A DNA stretch of 6,563 nt from Planctomycetaceae bacterium (GTDB lineage: Bacteria > Planctomycetota > Planctomycetia > Pirellulales > Pirellulaceae). Location of the stretch: positions 1 through 6,563 of the forward strand of contig REEF01001055.1 of NCBI GenBank assembly GCA_007695205.1, in the 5' to 3' direction. The translations under genes were made by a program, and so were the position numbers. The notes beneath the pieces were generated by a model. It worked only from the letters and a program-made list of their open reading frames with translations. It had not been told where the DNA came from and made no database searches. This document shows, piece after piece, positions 4,774 through 6,563 of the stretch (position 1 is the stretch's first letter; every line of letters starts with the position of its first letter).

Positions 4774-6563
4774 ATGGACGACAATCTACAAAGGTGGGGA
4801 ATCCATCCCGGATTCCACGATATGTTCGGGAACTGGCACGCCGCTTCGGCAGAGACGATCAACGCGTTGCGGGCTGCGATGCGTGTCGATTTAGAAGACA
4901 CGACGCAGGCATCGCCGGTTGAGGTCCGCATCGGATGGCACGGCGAGACCACACAAATAGACGTAGCCGGCGAACTGGAGCTAGAGGATGGTACATCCCA
5001 GTGGATCGACCGGATGTTGCCCCCCGATCTGCCAGTCGGCTATCACTGGCTGCAGCACGGCGACCAGGAAGTCAAAACGCTGGTAATCCAGCGGCCGGCA
5101 ACCTGCCATTTCGATCCCACGATGCGGATTTGGGGACTGGCCGTTCAATTGTATGCAGCGCGCCGTGAATCCAGTTGGGGGATCGGCGATCTGGCTGACC
5201 TGAAGCGTTTGGCCGGCTGGGCTCGAGAATTGGGAGCCGGCGCGCTGCTGATCAATCCGCTCTCGGCCACGGCGCCGATCATCCCGCAGCAGGCCAGTCC
5301 CTACTTTCCGTCCAGTCGTCGGTTCCGAAATCCCCTGTATCTGTGCGTGCCGCGAGTTCCCGGCGCTGATCGGATCGCTGAGGCGATCGAAGCCGCGGCC
5401 GTTGACGCTCGGTCGTTGAACCGAGCGACGCGATTGGACCGCGACCGCGTTTTCGCCTGTAAGATGCAGGCTTTGCAGCGGATCTGGGAGATGGTCGGCG
5501 CGGATTCGGGCTTCCAGGCGTATCAGACTCAGCAGGGGCAGGACCTGCAGGTCTTCAGCACCTACTGTGCGTTGGCCGAGCACTATGGAGGCGACTGGCG
5601 AGTGTGGCCGGCCGAGTTTCGGGATCCGGCTTCGGCGGCCGTGGGGCGATTCGCGACGGCCCACGAGGATCGGATTCGGTTTCATGCTTGGCTGCAATGG
5701 CTGCTGGATCAGCAATTGGCCCATGCTTCGACTGACCTGCCACTGGTTCAGGATCTGCCGATCGGTGTCGAGCCGGGCGGTGCGGACGCCTGGCAATGGC
5801 AGGATGTCCTTGCCCAGGGCGCGACCGTGGGAGCACCGCCCGATCTCTTCAATGCCGACGGTCAGAATTGGTGCCTGCCGCCGTTTATTCCTCACCGGCT
5901 GAAACAGTCCGGGTTCCGGCCGTTCATCCAAACGATCCGATCTGCCTTGCGGCATGCCGGAGGACTGCGGATCGATCATGTGATGGGCCTGTTTCGTCTG
6001 TTCTGGATCCCGGAAGGTTTTCCTGCGGGTTCGGGTACCTACGTGCGATACCCGGCCGATGAACTGTTGGCGGTGGTGGCCGTCGAAAGTCACCGGGCTG
6101 GCGCTTGGATCGCCGGGGAAGACTTGGGCACCGTCGAGCCTCATGTGCGGCAGCGTTTGCAAGAGAACCGGATGCTGTCCTATCGGCTGATGTGGTTCGA
6201 GGAGCAATCGCCGCAGGATTACCCGCCGCTGACGATGGCCGCGATCACCACGCACGATCTGCCCACCGTGGCTGGATTGTGGAGCGGCGCCGATTTCCAC
6301 GCGCAACAGCAGATCGGACTCAGGCCCAGCCAAGACGGGTACCAGCAGGTGCGGCAACGTTTGAAACAGGCAGCCGGCCTGGATGACCAGGCAACCGTCG
6401 AACAAGCGATCGAAGGGGCTTACAAGGCGATGGCCGCATCGCCATCGGCAGTGTTGGTGGCTAATCTGGAGGACCTGGCGGCCGTGGAACAGCGGCCGAA
6501 TATGCCGGGTACCATCGATCAATGGCCCAATTGGTCGATCCCGCTGCCCGAGCCCCTGGAACG
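4774..6563 (+). CDS. malQ: 4-alpha-glucanotransferase (amylomaltase, GH77), 3' end beyond window
   Basis: 596 complete codons, open at the right edge. The last residues (RPNMPGTIDQWPNWSIPLPEPLE) match the region just before the C-terminus of MalQ, so little is missing. MalQ transfers segments of alpha-1,4-glucan between maltodextrins and releases glucose, in the cytoplasm. Domains: a helical N-terminal part (1-42), a small beta domain (about 48-112) as in the long E. coli-type MalQ, then the (beta/alpha)8 catalytic domain from about M117. Family signatures: QLYAARRESSWGIGD (W135), SPYFPSSRRF (175-184), VGAPPDLFNADGQNW, and the catalytic trio D401 (nucleophile, in LRIDHVMG), E449 (acid/base, in AGEDLGTV) and D495 (in TTHDLPT). 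Start: ATG 4774 aligns with the expected N-terminus but has only a weak ribosome site. ATG 4732, in frame and after a TGA at 4711-4713, would add 14 residues. It is divergent from marR. No other glycogen or maltose genes are visible in the window. Confidence 0.95.
   Translation, partial: MDDNLQRWGIHPGFHDMFGNWHAASAETINALRAAMRVDLEDTTQASPVEVRIGWHGETTQIDVAGELELEDGTSQWIDRMLPPDLPVGYHWLQHGDQEVKTLVIQRPATCHFDPTMRIWGLAVQLYAARRESSWGIGDLADLKRLAGWARELGAGALLINPLSATAPIIPQQASPYFPSSRRFRNPLYLCVPRVPGADRIAEAIEAAAVDARSLNRATRLDRDRVFACKMQALQRIWEMVGADSGFQAYQTQQGQDLQVFSTYCALAEHYGGDWRVWPAEFRDPASAAVGRFATAHEDRIRFHAWLQWLLDQQLAHASTDLPLVQDLPIGVEPGGADAWQWQDVLAQGATVGAPPDLFNADGQNWCLPPFIPHRLKQSGFRPFIQTIRSALRHAGGLRIDHVMGLFRLFWIPEGFPAGSGTYVRYPADELLAVVAVESHRAGAWIAGEDLGTVEPHVRQRLQENRMLSYRLMWFEEQSPQDYPPLTMAAITTHDLPTVAGLWSGADFHAQQQIGLRPSQDGYQQVRQRLKQAAGLDDQATVEQAIEGAYKAMAASPSAVLVANLEDLAAVEQRPNMPGTIDQWPNWSIPLPEPLE

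Noticed and set aside
4981..6522. 513-codon open frame on the minus strand opposite malQ
   Set aside because: It is a shadow of malQ: the plus-strand frame carries complete GH77 motifs and catalytic residues, while this one has low-complexity Arg/Gln/His/Pro-rich sequence and no recognisable domain. Long antisense frames are common in GC-rich genes.

Overview
This 6.6 kb window reads as ordinary bacterial chromosome, moderately GC-rich by eye. It is almost fully coding, with four protein genes and no RNA genes, CRISPR arrays or insertion sequences that I can see. The style of the large outer-membrane-factor gene (about 1,050 residues, lipid-anchored, Gly-rich hairpin tip, long helical insert) and of the zinc-ribbon/TerB-like protein recalls Planctomycetota, probably a Pirellula-type lineage. 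That assignment is an inference from protein style only.

Layout: (1) 1-619, minus strand: N-terminal 206 codons of a zinc-ribbon plus TerB-like protein, running off the left edge. A good sigma70-like promoter (729-757) and an inverted repeat lie just upstream of it. (2) 779-3919, minus: a very long TolC/OEP-family outer membrane lipoprotein in which about 340 extra residues separate the two TolC repeats. (3) 3894-4508 (stop codon 3891-3893), minus: a MarR-family winged-helix regulator whose 3' end overlaps the start of the TolC-like gene and contains its Shine-Dalgarno sequence. (4) 4509-4773: a divergent intergenic region holding an 11/12-matched inverted repeat, a candidate operator. (5) 4774-6563, plus: malQ, a 4-alpha-glucanotransferase (GH77) with all three catalytic acidic residues, truncated at the right edge just before its expected C-terminus.

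How they work together: marR and the TolC-like gene form a tight, probably translationally coupled two-gene operon, so the regulator most likely controls an export outer-membrane channel and itself. No inner-membrane pump or periplasmic adaptor gene is visible, so the channel's partner must be encoded elsewhere. malQ is transcribed divergently and belongs to maltodextrin/glycogen metabolism. A functional link to the regulator is possible through the shared intergenic region but is not shown. The zinc-ribbon/TerB-like gene appears to have its own promoter.

I see no clearly new multi-gene system. The most distinctive items are the enlarged TolC-like protein, its embedded translation-initiation site inside marR, and two symmetrical DNA elements in the intergenic regions.
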